The notes: generated by a model not told the origin, from the sequence alone. Counted from the first letter of the stretch, positions 27,798-39,040 are shown. The stretch: 64,000 nt of DNA from Saprospiraceae bacterium (GCA_025055285.1 JANWXM010000007.1:1-64000); one strand, 5' to 3'. A program made the numbers and translations.

Positions 27798-28417
27798 CGC
27801 CTTAGCCAGTGCTGGTCTATACTCCACAAGGCCGCCGTAGTTAGAAGGCCCAAAATAGCTCCGCCCAACACGTCCGTCAGAAAATGCTGAACTAAAAAGA
27901 TACGCGATACGGCTACTAGGATAGCGGCAGTTGCACAGGTAAAACTCAATGTTGGCCGGCGCTGCCCAGCCATCAACGCTAGCAAACCGTAGAGACCAAA
28001 AGCTGTCATCGTATGCCCTGAGGGAAAACTCGTACGCCCTCCATGAGGCCACTCTCCAGGCAATAAAACGACGCGCTGATGTAGGTCATATTGAGCAAAA
28101 AAGAGCATAGGACGCTCTTTACCTACTATAACCTTTAGCGATTGAGAAGCAGTAAAGATGAGGAGCCCTCCTATGAGTAGAAGCACCGCGAGCCGATAGC
28201 GCCACAACAAACTCCCAAGTCCTACGACGATGAAAGGCCATGCTTCGCCTAATCGAGTGATCCATCGAAAAAAAGTATTGAAGGGCTCTCGGCGCCACTC
28301 GTTTAAGTAGAGGATCTCCATGCCTTGAGGTATAAAGAGGGTCAATATCAGCCCTGCATTGATGAAAAGCAAAGCGGGTATTGTAAACCACGGATTCGAC
28401 CAGAAAGCTTGTCTCAT
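27722..28417 (-). CDS. PAP2-family membrane phosphatase
   Basis: A 231-residue protein with about six TM helices and the three PAP2 signatures in order: KVIVGKERP, PSGHTMTAFG and SRIFLVQHFLTDVLGG. Members remove phosphate from lipid phosphates such as undecaprenyl diphosphate or phosphatidyl substrates at the periplasmic face. Its ATG overlaps the lptF stop by four bases, tying it to envelope-lipid export. The C-terminus overlaps the convergent glycosyltransferase gene. Confidence 0.88.
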   Translation of the reverse strand: MRQAFWSNPWFTIPALLFINAGLILTLFIPQGMEILYLNEWRREPFNTFFRWITRLGEAWPFIVVGLGSLLWRYRLAVLLLIGGLLIFTASQSLKVIVGKERPMLFFAQYDLHQRVVLLPGEWPHGGRTSFPSGHTMTAFGLYGLLALMAGQRRPTLSFTCATAAILVAVSRIFLVQHFLTDVLGGAILGLLTTAALWSIDQHWLRRYSVLDSGLFRRSVASPDKSPPAVC

Positions 28418-29979
28418 GAGCCCAAAAAGCGTTTTTCCAGATAGCGCCGCACGTGCGAGACGAAGCGGTCTATGCGCTCAGTGCTAAACATAGCAGCATC
28501 ATTGAGAGCGCGCCAGGTGAGATACGCTGAAATAGGAGCCATCACAATACTGGGTGTCATGGCAGCCCAGAAAGGCGTGAGGAGATATAACTCGGCTAGC
28601 TTCCTACACATAATGGTGAGCATGATAAATGTAACAAAAAACACAATAGACACAAGAATAGGATAACCAAAGCCACCCTTTCGAATGATGGCACCCATAG
28701 GCCCTCCAATAAATAGAAAGATGACGCACACGATAGCGAAACTGTACTTTGAGTAGAGCTCGTAGCCCACTTTTACTGCCTCTTTGCGGCGATGCTCTAT
28801 CTGGTCGGAGCGCCGCTCGACGATGGACTTCGTGATACGGATCTGGTTCAGGGCCTCCGGAAGGATTCGCAGCCGCGAACTTTCTTCAAATGTCTGGATC
28901 CATTGACTGTACTCGGTGATAGGCTTCTCGATCTTTTGCTTGGGCAAGCTGAAATACTCGGCAAGGAGCGGATCCTCCGGTTTCCAATGAGCAGGGAGAG
29001 TCGTCTGTGGCTGTTGTTGCTGGCGTCGACGTTCCTGCTCAAGAGGGTCATTGGCAGGATCCGGCTTGTTTTTTAAGCGTTTAAATGTAGCAAGTATCTC
29101 CTCTGCCATGTCGCGGCGCTGAGCGTCCATTTCGCGATGCAACGAGTCGATGCTGTGGCGCAATTCTTTAATCGTTTGCATAGTACGTTGGCCGCGGAAG
29201 CGGTCTTCATCCGTGCGGCTCATCTCAAATTCGCTCAGCTCCCACACTTTTGTCCAGGACTGAAAAGTCAAGCGAATGAATGGCGTTCCCATACTTCCAT
29301 CCTTGCGCAAGCGCAAAGGCACAGGTTCCTGGTACTGAGATCCATTGTACAAATTCATTACAAAAAAGCGACCGTCCCGCGTGGTGAACATCTGACCGCT
29401 ATCAGCCATAATTTCGTTGAGGCGCATGCGCCCCATCTGGCTCTGGTCTTCAATGAAGATGTCGCGTATAGTTTCGCCGTCTTTCGCCTTGCTGCCAATG
29501 CGGATGATATACTGGCGAAAGTCGTCGTTGAAAACACCTTCCTCTATAGCAAGGGCAGGTTTCTGCTTCCGAATATCGTAGAGCCGCGACTTGAACTTCA
29601 AATTGGCCAATGGGCTGAGGTAGTCCGAACAAACGTAGGAAAAGACACCAATAACTACCGATGCGATAATTAAACTGCGCATAATGCGCAAAAGAGATAC
29701 CCCTGCTGATTTCATGCTCGACAACTCATAACGCTCTGCCAGGTTTCCCATCACCATCACAGAGGAAATGAGCACAGCAATGGGCAAGGCCATAGGGAAG
29801 ATCGAGATAGATAGGTAGCTGATCATCTCGAACAAAATAAGTGGGCTAAGGCCTTTGCCTGCCATGTCATCAATATACAACCAAAGAAATTGCATGATGA
29901 GGACAAACAAGGCAATGGCAAACGAGACTACAAAAGGACCGAGAAAACTAGTGAAAACGAGCTTGTCTATCTTCTTCAT
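28414..29979 (-). CDS. LptF/LptG-family lipopolysaccharide export permease
   Basis: A 521-residue YjgP/YjgQ-family protein. TM helices lie at about 13-35, 50-72 and 100-122. A long periplasmic jellyroll-type region plus a charged helical insert (about 125-395) follows, then three TM helices near the C-terminus. The segment ERYELSSMKSAGVSLLRIM after TM2 is the family's coupling signature. It is larger than E. coli LptF because of the Gln/Arg-rich insert near 305-335. It should extract LPS from the inner membrane with LptB; no ATPase partner is in the window. Confidence 0.85.
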   Translation of the reverse strand: MKKIDKLVFTSFLGPFVVSFAIALFVLIMQFLWLYIDDMAGKGLSPLILFEMISYLSISIFPMALPIAVLISSVMVMGNLAERYELSSMKSAGVSLLRIMRSLIIASVVIGVFSYVCSDYLSPLANLKFKSRLYDIRKQKPALAIEEGVFNDDFRQYIIRIGSKAKDGETIRDIFIEDQSQMGRMRLNEIMADSGQMFTTRDGRFFVMNLYNGSQYQEPVPLRLRKDGSMGTPFIRLTFQSWTKVWELSEFEMSRTDEDRFRGQRTMQTIKELRHSIDSLHREMDAQRRDMAEEILATFKRLKNKPDPANDPLEQERRRQQQQPQTTLPAHWKPEDPLLAEYFSLPKQKIEKPITEYSQWIQTFEESSRLRILPEALNQIRITKSIVERRSDQIEHRRKEAVKVGYELYSKYSFAIVCVIFLFIGGPMGAIIRKGGFGYPILVSIVFFVTFIMLTIMCRKLAELYLLTPFWAAMTPSIVMAPISAYLTWRALNDAAMFSTERIDRFVSHVRRYLEKRFLGS

Positions 29980-29994
29980 TGCAGAAAACAGGCA

Positions 29995-30663
29995 TCAAAG
30001 CCAACTTTCATTGAGTGCCTTCATGGTTGCTATAGTTGCCGCTGGGTCTCTAGATCCGAATACGCTACTGCCTACCACCAACACATCCGCCCCAGCGCGT
30101 AGAATGACTTCAGCGTTTTGAAGGCCTATGCCTCCATCTACTTCTACTAATGCAGATGAATTTAGTGTCGTAAGCATCTCGCGCAGATGCCGAACCTTCG
30201 ACAAGGTTTGATAGATGAACTTCTGACCGCCAAAGCCTGGATTGACCGACATTAGACAGATTAGATCTACTTCTTCTAGAACGTTTTCTAAAACACCTAC
30301 TGGGGTATGGGGGTTGAGCGCTACGCCAGCCATCGCTCCTGTTTCTTTTATCTGATGAATAATGCGATGAAGGTGAGGACAAGCCTCATAGTGCACGGTG
30401 ATGACGTCTGCACCTGCTTGGCGGAAGGCCCCTACGTAACGCTCCGGTTCTACGATCATTAAATGTACGTCCAAGGGCTTTGTGCTCAGCTGACGTACAG
30501 CCTCTACGATGAGCATGCCAAAAGTGAGATTTGGCACGAAGCGGCCATCCATAACATCCAAGTGGAGCCAATCAGCCACACTGTTATTGACCATTTCCAC
30601 CTCCTCCCGCAAACGCGTAAAGTCGGCAGCTAGTAGAGATGGTGCTATCTTGTGTTTAGGCAT
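29995..30663 (-). CDS. rpe: Ribulose-phosphate 3-epimerase
   Basis: A 222-residue TIM-barrel enzyme interconverting ribulose 5-phosphate and xylulose 5-phosphate. KIAPSLLAADF at the N-terminus, HLDVMDGRFVPNLTFG, DVHLMIVEPERYV, MSVNPGFGGQKFI and EVDGGIG carry the catalytic Asp pair and metal-binding His residues. ATG 30663 is taken as start; the frame can begin two codons earlier with GTG. It lies 15 bp upstream of lptF on the same strand and may be cotranscribed with lptF-PAP2. Confidence 0.96.
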   Translation of the reverse strand: MPKHKIAPSLLAADFTRLREEVEMVNNSVADWLHLDVMDGRFVPNLTFGMLIVEAVRQLSTKPLDVHLMIVEPERYVGAFRQAGADVITVHYEACPHLHRIIHQIKETGAMAGVALNPHTPVGVLENVLEEVDLICLMSVNPGFGGQKFIYQTLSKVRHLREMLTTLNSSALVEVDGGIGLQNAEVILRAGADVLVVGSSVFGSRDPAATIATMKALNESWL

Positions 30664-30696
30664 GGGCACTAATGAAAAAGAAGGGTACCTTAAAAT

Positions 30697-31443
30697 TTAG
30701 CGTACCACTTCTATTTGTTCTTCACTTAAGAGCGGTTGACGTCGAAAACGAAGGAAAAGTTGAACGGCAGCAACTACATCTTTTTCACAGTAACTGGCAA
30801 TTCGCTCTAAGTCTCGGTCTTCCCAGTAGACTCTAGAGACGTCTCCTCCATCTATATCGTCTTTCGGCGAAGGGAAACCCAACACTGCGGCCAGTAAGCG
30901 CAACGAGGTGAAGCTCTTCACATCACCGAACTTCCACATCTCCATCGTATCCAAAAGATGCTTAGTTTCCCAGGGCTTCATGCCGGCAATGTCTAACAAA
31001 CGCGGCAAAGGCAGCTGATTTACGACGAGGCGCCGACAGATGTAGGGCACGTCAAACTCGCGAATGTTATGACCGCACAGTGCAAAGCGACTAGGATCAG
31101 AAAACTTTTGCTCCAGTAGTTCACTGAAGCCCTGCAGAACATCGGCTTCCGTATGGCTATAAAATGATTTCAGGCGCAGGCGCTGGTCACCATTAATTTG
31201 ACGCAGGACCCCTACGGAAATGCAAATAATTTTGCCAAATTCAGCATAAATGCCTGCTCGTTGTTCAAAATCGTGCGCAATGATCTCTTCCTCCACCTCA
31301 GGCTGCCGACGCAAACTCCGCACCTTGTGTGCCCAAAGCTCTTGCAGCTCGTCGCTCAACTCATCATAGGTAGAGGCAATGGGAGCCGTTTCTATATCTA
31401 AAAAAAGGATATTGTTCAAATCAAAGCCGTCCCAAATAGCCAT
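30697..31443 (-). CDS. PolB-type 3'-5' exonuclease (DnaQ-like fold)
   Basis: A 248-residue stand-alone exonuclease of the kind described as related to the exonuclease domain of DNA polymerase B. Exo I is ILFLDIETAP (about residues 12-21), Exo II is CGHNIREFDVPYICRR (about 135-150), and Exo III is near IASYCEKDVVAAVQL (about 220-234) with the final catalytic Asp. Probable role is DNA or RNA end trimming in repair. ATG 31443 precedes the fold; an upstream in-frame extension is rejected. The rpe gene follows after 33 bp. Confidence 0.85.
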   Translation of the reverse strand: MAIWDGFDLNNILFLDIETAPIASTYDELSDELQELWAHKVRSLRRQPEVEEEIIAHDFEQRAGIYAEFGKIICISVGVLRQINGDQRLRLKSFYSHTEADVLQGFSELLEQKFSDPSRFALCGHNIREFDVPYICRRLVVNQLPLPRLLDIAGMKPWETKHLLDTMEMWKFGDVKSFTSLRLLAAVLGFPSPKDDIDGGDVSRVYWEDRDLERIASYCEKDVVAAVQLFLRFRRQPLLSEEQIEVVR

Positions 31444-31711
31444 ACGGCAGCGCGTTTTTGATAGTCTGGCAAAAATAAGTCGAGTCAAACCGATTTGCGA
31501 AAGGGAATCTAGTTGACCTGACTTAGGGATTTCCCTGAAACTCTATTCGGATTTACCACCATTTTAGCGTCGTGAGCAGAATTTTAATAATCTTTACATA
31601 ACATCAAACCCAACTTGGTAGTTTTATTTTCGCATGAGGTTCTGAAAGAGCCCTCCTTTGTAGCTTCATACAAGGCTAAGAGTGCGGAAATGCCATCTTT
31701 ATCGTTAAACC

Positions 31712-31719
31712 TAAATTTG
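31712..31719 (+). promoter_or_regulatory. -7 element close to the coiled-coil gene start
   Basis: TAAATTTG matches TAnnTTTG exactly and ends nine bases before the ATG at 31729. No TTTG at -33 is seen. Confidence 0.35.
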
Positions 31720-31728
31720 TATAACACT

Positions 31729-32751
31729 ATGAGTACTTCCTCTTTCAATCAGCCGTCGTACAACACACCGAATTTCGACAACCCTTCTGGGGACAACTCC
31801 AAGCGCCTGCTCACGATTGCAGGGATTGCCATTGCCGTTCTGCTTGGTCTAAGCATCTTTCTGCTCATTCAGAATTATCGAAGAGGGCAAGAACTTGAGG
31901 CAAATCAAACGGAGCTCAACTTGCAGAAGGAAGCCTTTGCTGAACTAGAACAAAAGTACAATGACGCCGTGGCCCAACTCGAACAACAAAAGGGGCTTAA
32001 CGCGCAACTAGACGAAAAAATCAATCAACAACTTCAGCAACTGGAACAACAAAAGGCCCAAATTGAGACGCTTATCCGCGAAAAGCGCGATTATCGCGCC
32101 GCTTTGAATCGCTTTGAGAATCAAAAGAAGCAGTATCTGGCTGAAATTGAAAAGCTAAAGGCAGAAATTGGCATCCTTACTGAAAAAAATGCACAACTCA
32201 CTCAAGAGGTGAGCACGCTTAGTTCCTCATTGTCGCAAACTCAGGCCCGCTTAGCGGAAGAAAGTAGCGCTAAAGCTGCGCTCATCTCGGAGAAAACACA
32301 GCTGGAAGCGGAGCGCAAGACGCTAAGCCGGAAGGTAGACATTGCTTCAGCCATACGCGTCAAGGATATCACCGTACTGCCTGTGGACGTGCGCAGCAGT
32401 GGCAAGGAGAAAACGAAAACCCGCGCCAGCAAGGTGGACAAGTTGAATATCTGCTTTACTACGGAGCCCAATGAAGTAGCAGACCCTGGTGAAGAAGTAT
32501 TTTACATTGCAATTATTGACCCTACGGGAGCTACGCTGGCTATTGAGAGCCTTGGTTCTGGTATTGCCAAAGACAAGCGCCAAGATCAAGATTTTCGCTA
32601 TACCACTACCGCAACTTGTCAGTACAACAACGGTGAGACGAACGTTTGTGGTACGTGGCAGCCCGGACAGAATTTCATTAAGGGAACCTATAACGTCAAA
32701 ATTTTTAACAAGGGCTTCCTAGTGGGCACAGCCTCTTTTAAGCTCAAGTAA
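31729..32751 (+). CDS. Single-TM coiled-coil protein with conserved C-terminal beta domain
   Basis: A 340-residue protein: a Ser/Asn-rich cytosolic tip (1-25), one TM segment (about 27-48, LLTIAGIAIAVLLGLSIFLL), a long Gln/Glu/Lys coiled coil (about 55-210), and a C-terminal beta-type domain (about 235-340) with TEPNEVADPGEEVFYIAIIDP and TYNVKIFNKGFLVG. The membrane anchor and rod suggest a periplasm-spanning scaffold. I recognise no named family, though the C-terminal domain looks conserved. ATG 31729 is favoured over the upstream start because it follows a -7 box and the upstream codons look random. Confidence 0.7.
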   Translation: MSTSSFNQPSYNTPNFDNPSGDNSKRLLTIAGIAIAVLLGLSIFLLIQNYRRGQELEANQTELNLQKEAFAELEQKYNDAVAQLEQQKGLNAQLDEKINQQLQQLEQQKAQIETLIREKRDYRAALNRFENQKKQYLAEIEKLKAEIGILTEKNAQLTQEVSTLSSSLSQTQARLAEESSAKAALISEKTQLEAERKTLSRKVDIASAIRVKDITVLPVDVRSSGKEKTKTRASKVDKLNICFTTEPNEVADPGEEVFYIAIIDPTGATLAIESLGSGIAKDKRQDQDFRYTTTATCQYNNGETNVCGTWQPGQNFIKGTYNVKIFNKGFLVGTASFKLK

Positions 32752-32776
32752 CTGCCCACCAATACCGGCAACGCTC

Positions 32777-32819
32777 AACAGCGGTCGTGCGCTCTTTAAC
32801 GTACGGCCGCTGTTTTTTT
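32777..32819 (+). terminator. Strong rho-independent terminator
   Basis: A 12-bp stem (AACAGCGGTCGT with ACGGCCGCTGTT, one G-T wobble) is followed by seven T. It lies 26 bp after the coiled-coil gene stop. Confidence 0.9.
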
Positions 32820-32843
32820 CATGCTTTCCTCGCAAACTTTTCC

Positions 32844-33254
32844 TCACCGGATCATTACGCCTTGCCGCTGTAAGATTGGAATTTCGCAGAAATGCATTTC
32901 GTCAAAAATACCTGGAACAAACAAGTATTTCTTATCGTAGAGGTATCCCTTATACATAAAACTAACCCAGTATTCGCTTGTTAAGGCGAAAACGGCCTTG
33001 CTGACAGGTTCGATCCGGACGACCGTCCGCGGGGCTATTTGCTCCCAAAAATAGCGCAAAGAGGTTGTTCGACGAGGTATACCTTCGATTTCTCCGTAAC
33101 CCGTAGCGCTAACGATAACCGAATTAATTGGTTCGTCCTTCAAATTAAGCAAATATGCATCCCAGAAGTCTTCGTGGTTCTCTTCGAAAACGAGACGAGG
33201 AGCCATAGCCAGAGCCAAATCATCCACTTTGAGAAAGGAAATGTCTTTAATCAT
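32844..33254 (-). CDS. Conserved small protein encoded with lipB
   Basis: A 136-residue soluble protein, apparently beta-rich, beginning MIKDISFLKVDDLALAMAPR and containing INSVIVSATGYGEIEG and FMYKGYLYDKKYLFVPG. From memory, similar uncharacterised proteins of this length occur widely in Bacteroidota. The ATG overlaps the lipB stop by four bases, so the two are translationally coupled. No signal peptide or catalytic motif is visible. Confidence 0.75.
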   Translation of the reverse strand: MIKDISFLKVDDLALAMAPRLVFEENHEDFWDAYLLNLKDEPINSVIVSATGYGEIEGIPRRTTSLRYFWEQIAPRTVVRIEPVSKAVFALTSEYWVSFMYKGYLYDKKYLFVPGIFDEMHFCEIPILQRQGVMIR

Positions 33255-33994
33255 AGCACTTGAATTTCGCAGTCGAAGACTGCGCAGAAGTGATATTGCA
33301 AACGTTCTTTAACAGCATTCATGTCGATGCGGCGACCCACCTCCCAAGCCAAGGAGGTAACCGTTTTATCTGCTTCAGCAATGCCGCAAGGTACAATATA
33401 TTGAAAAAATGACAAGTCTGTATTTACGTTGAAAGCAAAGCCGTGCAGCGTAACCCAACGGCTAAGGTGTACGCCTATGGCACAGATTTTACGGAATTTC
33501 TGCCAAAAGCCCTCTTCTGCCTCAGGCAAATGAGACGTAGGCCGAGGCGGACACCATACACCCGTATACGACGGCAGGCGGCAAGCTTCTATGCCAAAGT
33601 CCGCAAGAGTGCGTAAAATTATTTCCTCTAAGCTTCGGACGTATCGGTGCACATCGGTAAAAAAACACTCCAGATCAAGAATGGGATAGCCTACAATTTG
33701 GCCTGGACCGTGGTACGTAATATCACCGCCGCGATTAATCGAGAAATATTCAATGCCGCGCAATCGCAGTTCTTCCTCGCTTAATAACAGATGTTGAATA
33801 GAGCCGCTTTTCCCTAAGGTGAAAACTGGCGGATGTTCTACTACTAGAAAGTAATGTTCTTGGTCATACTGCCCTGGTTTCAAAGGGCGATGCCGCATCT
33901 TTTGCTCAACAAGTTGGCGATGTAGCCGCGTTTGATAATCCCACGCAGGCTGGTAGGCGAGCTGACCCAAATCTTGCCACTTCACAATTGGCAT
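33251..33994 (-). CDS. lipB: Octanoyltransferase (lipoate biosynthesis)
   Basis: A 247-residue enzyme that transfers octanoyl from acyl carrier protein to lipoyl domains. VVEHPPVFTLGKSG, the signature NRGGDITYHGPGQIVGYPI, KICAIGVHLSRWVTLHGFAFNVN (with the active-site Lys) and the catalytic Cys in IVPCGI are all present. A start at ATG 33994 (MPIVKWQDLG) gives normal length; an ATG-free extension upstream is not used. The insert near 150-165 (Pro-rich, then EAEEGFW) is a little longer than in E. coli. Confidence 0.93.
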   Translation of the reverse strand: MPIVKWQDLGQLAYQPAWDYQTRLHRQLVEQKMRHRPLKPGQYDQEHYFLVVEHPPVFTLGKSGSIQHLLLSEEELRLRGIEYFSINRGGDITYHGPGQIVGYPILDLECFFTDVHRYVRSLEEIILRTLADFGIEACRLPSYTGVWCPPRPTSHLPEAEEGFWQKFRKICAIGVHLSRWVTLHGFAFNVNTDLSFFQYIVPCGIAEADKTVTSLAWEVGRRIDMNAVKERLQYHFCAVFDCEIQVL

Positions 33995-34097
33995 ATCATC
34001 ACAAACAGGCCTTCGAAGGTAAAAGTTTGCCTCCGTCGAAAAGCAAATCAACTTTTTCTCCTCGCCGCAAACCTCGCCATATCTTTACGCCCCGTAA

Positions 34098-35738
<1,641 letters not shown>

Positions 35739-35841
35739 ATTATCTCTTCCCCTTATTTGATGCTAATCGGTGAAAACTAAGGCATGTATTGCCTTCAAGC
35801 ACAGAATAAATAAATGCGTCTCAATCAAAAACCTATCTCTA

Positions 35842-37926
35842 TTAACTGGCAGACAACACACTACCTTGATTAGCCTGCTCTACCTTTCGCTTGTAATAGA
35901 AATAAGTCTCTATTTGCGCGCGCACGGGGATATCGCTCTCTGTACGCCGATAGTGATTAAGCATTTGAGCATCAATGCAACGCGCCTTAACATTATCTTC
36001 CAGCTGCAGTTGGATGCATTCCCATATTTCGGCTTTCAGCGCAGGGTCGTAGATAGGAAAGGCAGTTTCAATGCGATACGACAGGTTGCGTTGCATGAGG
36101 TCAGCACTTGATAGATACATAAGGTCTGCTCCGCCGTGGTGAAAGATGAAGACTCGAGCATGCTCAAGGAATCGATCCACGATGCTGATGGCTTCGATAT
36201 TGTCGCTGATACCTTTCACGCCAGGCACTAAGCAGCAAATACTGCGCACAATCAACTGCACCTGAACACCCGCTTGGGCAGCCTCGTAAATTTTTCGAAT
36301 GATGTCTTTGTCTTCCAAATTATTCGTCTTAATAACGATACGCGCAGGTTTCTTAGCTCGGGCTGCAGCAATTTCATTATCAATAAGTTCGTATAAGGCG
36401 GAGCGCAAGTTGAATTTACCTACCAACAGGTGCTTGAACTCCTGCCGAGGTGGTTTAATATTTTCCAGAAAAGAAAATACTTCGCTCACCTCGGTGGTGA
36501 GGCGCGGGTCGGCGGTAAAAAGACCAAAGTCCGAATAAATTTGAGCTGTTTCCTCGTGAAAATTTCCCGTAGAAAGATAGGCATACAACCGCGCCTTATT
36601 GCCCTCCATACGACGCACAAGCGCAAGTTTGGAGTGAACCTTAACACCTGGGAAGGAGTAATATACGCGTACTCCGGCGCGTTCGAGGCGCTCACCCCAC
36701 TCTAAGTTGGCCGCTTCGTCGAATCGAGCCTTAATTTCCACGAAAACGGAAACTTGTTTTCCACGGCGCACAGCTTCCATGAGTGCCTCCATGATGCGGC
36801 TTTGGCGCGCTACGCGATACTGAATCACTTTAATATGCGTTACCTTCGGGTCTTCTGCCGCATGCTGAAAGAAGTTGACAACTGCTTCGTAAGAATGGTA
36901 TGGATAATGAAGCAACTGGTCGCCCATGCGAATGGCATCGAAAGGGTTCTCTGCCCGATGGAGCACCGGATGCGGCAAAGGAGGTAATGGCTTGTTTTTC
37001 AAATGGTTCATCCCAAAGTCAGGAAAGCGAAAGAAATCAAAGTTATTGTGGTAGCGGCCCTCTGGCAACATATCGTTTTTCCCAAGCTCGAAGGTCTCTT
37101 TCAGATACTCTAACAGGTGCGGCGGCATCTCTCGGTCGTATACGAAACGACTTGTCGGTCCCACTTGCCTTTTGGCGAGACTAGCTTTTATTTTTTCTAC
37201 TAAATCGCCCGAGTACTCATCGTCAATGTACAATTCAGCGTCGCGTGTTAGTTTTATGGAATATGTGTCCTGTATATCGTAGCCCGGAAAAAGCCACGAT
37301 ACAGAATGCCGAACTATATCGTCCAACAAGATTATGTCGTAACGACCCGCCTCTGAAGGTAATTGCACAAAGCGCGGCAGCTGGTCAGAAGGAATTTTCA
37401 CGAGCGCATACTCACTAGGAGCGAAAGGCTTCTTCTTTGGGCGCAGATGCACGGCTAAATATAAGTGGGCATTCGCCAGGAAGGGCCGAATTCGGCCTTT
37501 GACCAGCAGCACGGGCATTACAAACGGCAGCAAATGGTTGTGAAAATAATTCTCTACGAATTTTCGCTGCTCCGCGTTCAAGTCTAATCGCCTAAGTAGG
37601 TGTATGTTGTGTTTTGCCAACTCAGGAACGATCTGATCTTCAAAAATCCTGGAAAACTCTTCTTGCTGACGATTAACAATCTGATGGATCTGCTTGAGCA
37701 CTTCGCGCGGTGAAAAGTCCAACTCTGCTTTTGTCTTTTTACCCACCTTCTTGAGATGGCGGATGTTGGCTACGCGAATGCGGAAAAACTCGTCTAGGTT
37801 AGATGAATAGATGGCCAGGAACTTAAGCCGCTCTAGCAGAGGCACAGAGGGGTCTTTCGCCTCTTGCAAAACGCGGTAATTGAAAGATAGCCAGGAAATA
37901 TCGCGATGAATATATGGGTATTCCAT
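35842..37926 (-). CDS. ppk1: Polyphosphate kinase 1
   Basis: A 694-residue enzyme that makes polyphosphate from ATP. The N-terminal domain starts YIHRDISWLSFNYRVLQEA and has the IYSSNLDEFFRIRV signature. The catalytic half carries the autophosphorylated His in GVKVHSKLALVRR, then YLSTGNFHEETAQIYSDFGLFT, and the second conserved His in IVDRFLEHARVFIF. ATG 37926 gives the family start; a 37-codon extension upstream is rejected. It is convergent with pyrG. Confidence 0.96.
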   Translation of the reverse strand: MEYPYIHRDISWLSFNYRVLQEAKDPSVPLLERLKFLAIYSSNLDEFFRIRVANIRHLKKVGKKTKAELDFSPREVLKQIHQIVNRQQEEFSRIFEDQIVPELAKHNIHLLRRLDLNAEQRKFVENYFHNHLLPFVMPVLLVKGRIRPFLANAHLYLAVHLRPKKKPFAPSEYALVKIPSDQLPRFVQLPSEAGRYDIILLDDIVRHSVSWLFPGYDIQDTYSIKLTRDAELYIDDEYSGDLVEKIKASLAKRQVGPTSRFVYDREMPPHLLEYLKETFELGKNDMLPEGRYHNNFDFFRFPDFGMNHLKNKPLPPLPHPVLHRAENPFDAIRMGDQLLHYPYHSYEAVVNFFQHAAEDPKVTHIKVIQYRVARQSRIMEALMEAVRRGKQVSVFVEIKARFDEAANLEWGERLERAGVRVYYSFPGVKVHSKLALVRRMEGNKARLYAYLSTGNFHEETAQIYSDFGLFTADPRLTTEVSEVFSFLENIKPPRQEFKHLLVGKFNLRSALYELIDNEIAAARAKKPARIVIKTNNLEDKDIIRKIYEAAQAGVQVQLIVRSICCLVPGVKGISDNIEAISIVDRFLEHARVFIFHHGGADLMYLSSADLMQRNLSYRIETAFPIYDPALKAEIWECIQLQLEDNVKARCIDAQMLNHYRRTESDIPVRAQIETYFYYKRKVEQANQGSVLSAS

Positions 37927-38093
37927 GATGACGTTCGAGAGATGCAAAAGTCCACATTTTTGCGCTACGAATGCGCGAAAAACTCCACTGGAACAAGAGG
38001 CCCTCTTTCGTAGGGCGAGCCTCTCTTCAACTGGCATGCTTGGTAAGAGAACGACTTGGGCCTAAATAGGTATCGCTAGGAGGAAGACCCTAA

Positions 38094-39017
38094 CTATTCG
38101 AAGAGGTCTATCTGTCCTCCCGAGAGCGATGCTCGAGGAATGGGACCGCGCAAGCCAGCATGAGGTATATGTTTTCGAAAAGCCTCGACAGCAAAGGCAG
38201 CAAGTTCGGGAGCTAGCAAATTGTCGGGTTCATGGCAGAAGAAGTATGCCTCTTCTAGCCCTGCATGCACCCAATACGCGAGGCGTTCGGCCCATGCTTG
38301 CGTCCGTGTGAAGTCAGTTGGGTGCAAAGCATTGCCTACAAAGCGGATTATCGTACGGCGTGTCGTCAAATGACCATGGCATACATCGCGCCGTCCGGCC
38401 ACGTCCGTAATGACAGCAGTGACTTGGTGTGCTCTTAGCAAATTGAACAATGCCTGCTGGGCCTCCTTTTGGGAAAAGAAAGCTGGATGCCGAACCTCTA
38501 CGGCCAGAGGTATTCTGTTGGAAAAAACGATTAAAAAATGCTCTAATTCGCGCAGACGCTCCGGGCCGAAATAAGGCGGCAGTTGCAAAAAGCAGCAGCC
38601 CAATCGGTTCTCTAAGCCGACGATAATTTCACAAAATCGCTCCATGCTACTCTGGGCCTCGCTCAATCGACGCGCATGGCTAATAAGCTGTGGAATTTTT
38701 GGACAGAAGCGAAAATCCTCAGGCACAGCATTGCGCCAATGGGTCACCAGATTGGGCTCGGGAATGCGATAATGCGTTGTATTGTGTTCGATAGCATTAA
38801 ATTGCTGACCATAACAGGCCAAAAAGCGGGATTCTGGTGTACCTGCAGGATACCAGCGGCCAACCCAGGCTTTCATGTTATAGCCCGTTGCGCCAACGTA
38901 TAAACGCACAACCGGAGGTGCCGCACCGCTTAATACACGAGCATTTTCAGGCGGTTCAGCGGGCAACGAAAAATCTATGGCATCTAGCGCCGCATGAGGT
39001 ACTTTTCCGAAGTCCAT
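38094..39017 (-). CDS. DUF72 family protein
   Basis: A 307-residue TIM-barrel-type protein of the DUF72/YecE family, function unknown. Family landmarks are VGATGYNMKAWVGRWYP near residue 42, FNAIEHNTTHYRIP, and FCPKIPQLISHARRL. CCFLQLPPYFGPERL, LAVEVRHPAFF and the C-terminal EEAYFFCHEPDNLLAP complete the pattern. ATG 39017 is used; the frame begins slightly earlier only with TTG. It starts 24 bp after the ABC ATPase stop on the same strand, so cotranscription is likely. Confidence 0.88.
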   Translation of the reverse strand: MDFGKVPHAALDAIDFSLPAEPPENARVLSGAAPPVVRLYVGATGYNMKAWVGRWYPAGTPESRFLACYGQQFNAIEHNTTHYRIPEPNLVTHWRNAVPEDFRFCPKIPQLISHARRLSEAQSSMERFCEIIVGLENRLGCCFLQLPPYFGPERLRELEHFLIVFSNRIPLAVEVRHPAFFSQKEAQQALFNLLRAHQVTAVITDVAGRRDVCHGHLTTRRTIIRFVGNALHPTDFTRTQAWAERLAYWVHAGLEEAYFFCHEPDNLLAPELAAFAVEAFRKHIPHAGLRGPIPRASLSGGQIDLFE

Positions 39018-39040
39018 ATACAAAAAGTATGCGCTTTCTA

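Noticed and set aside
29137-29673. 178-codon open frame on the plus strand
   Set aside because: It lies wholly antisense inside lptF, whose frame is full length and recognisable.
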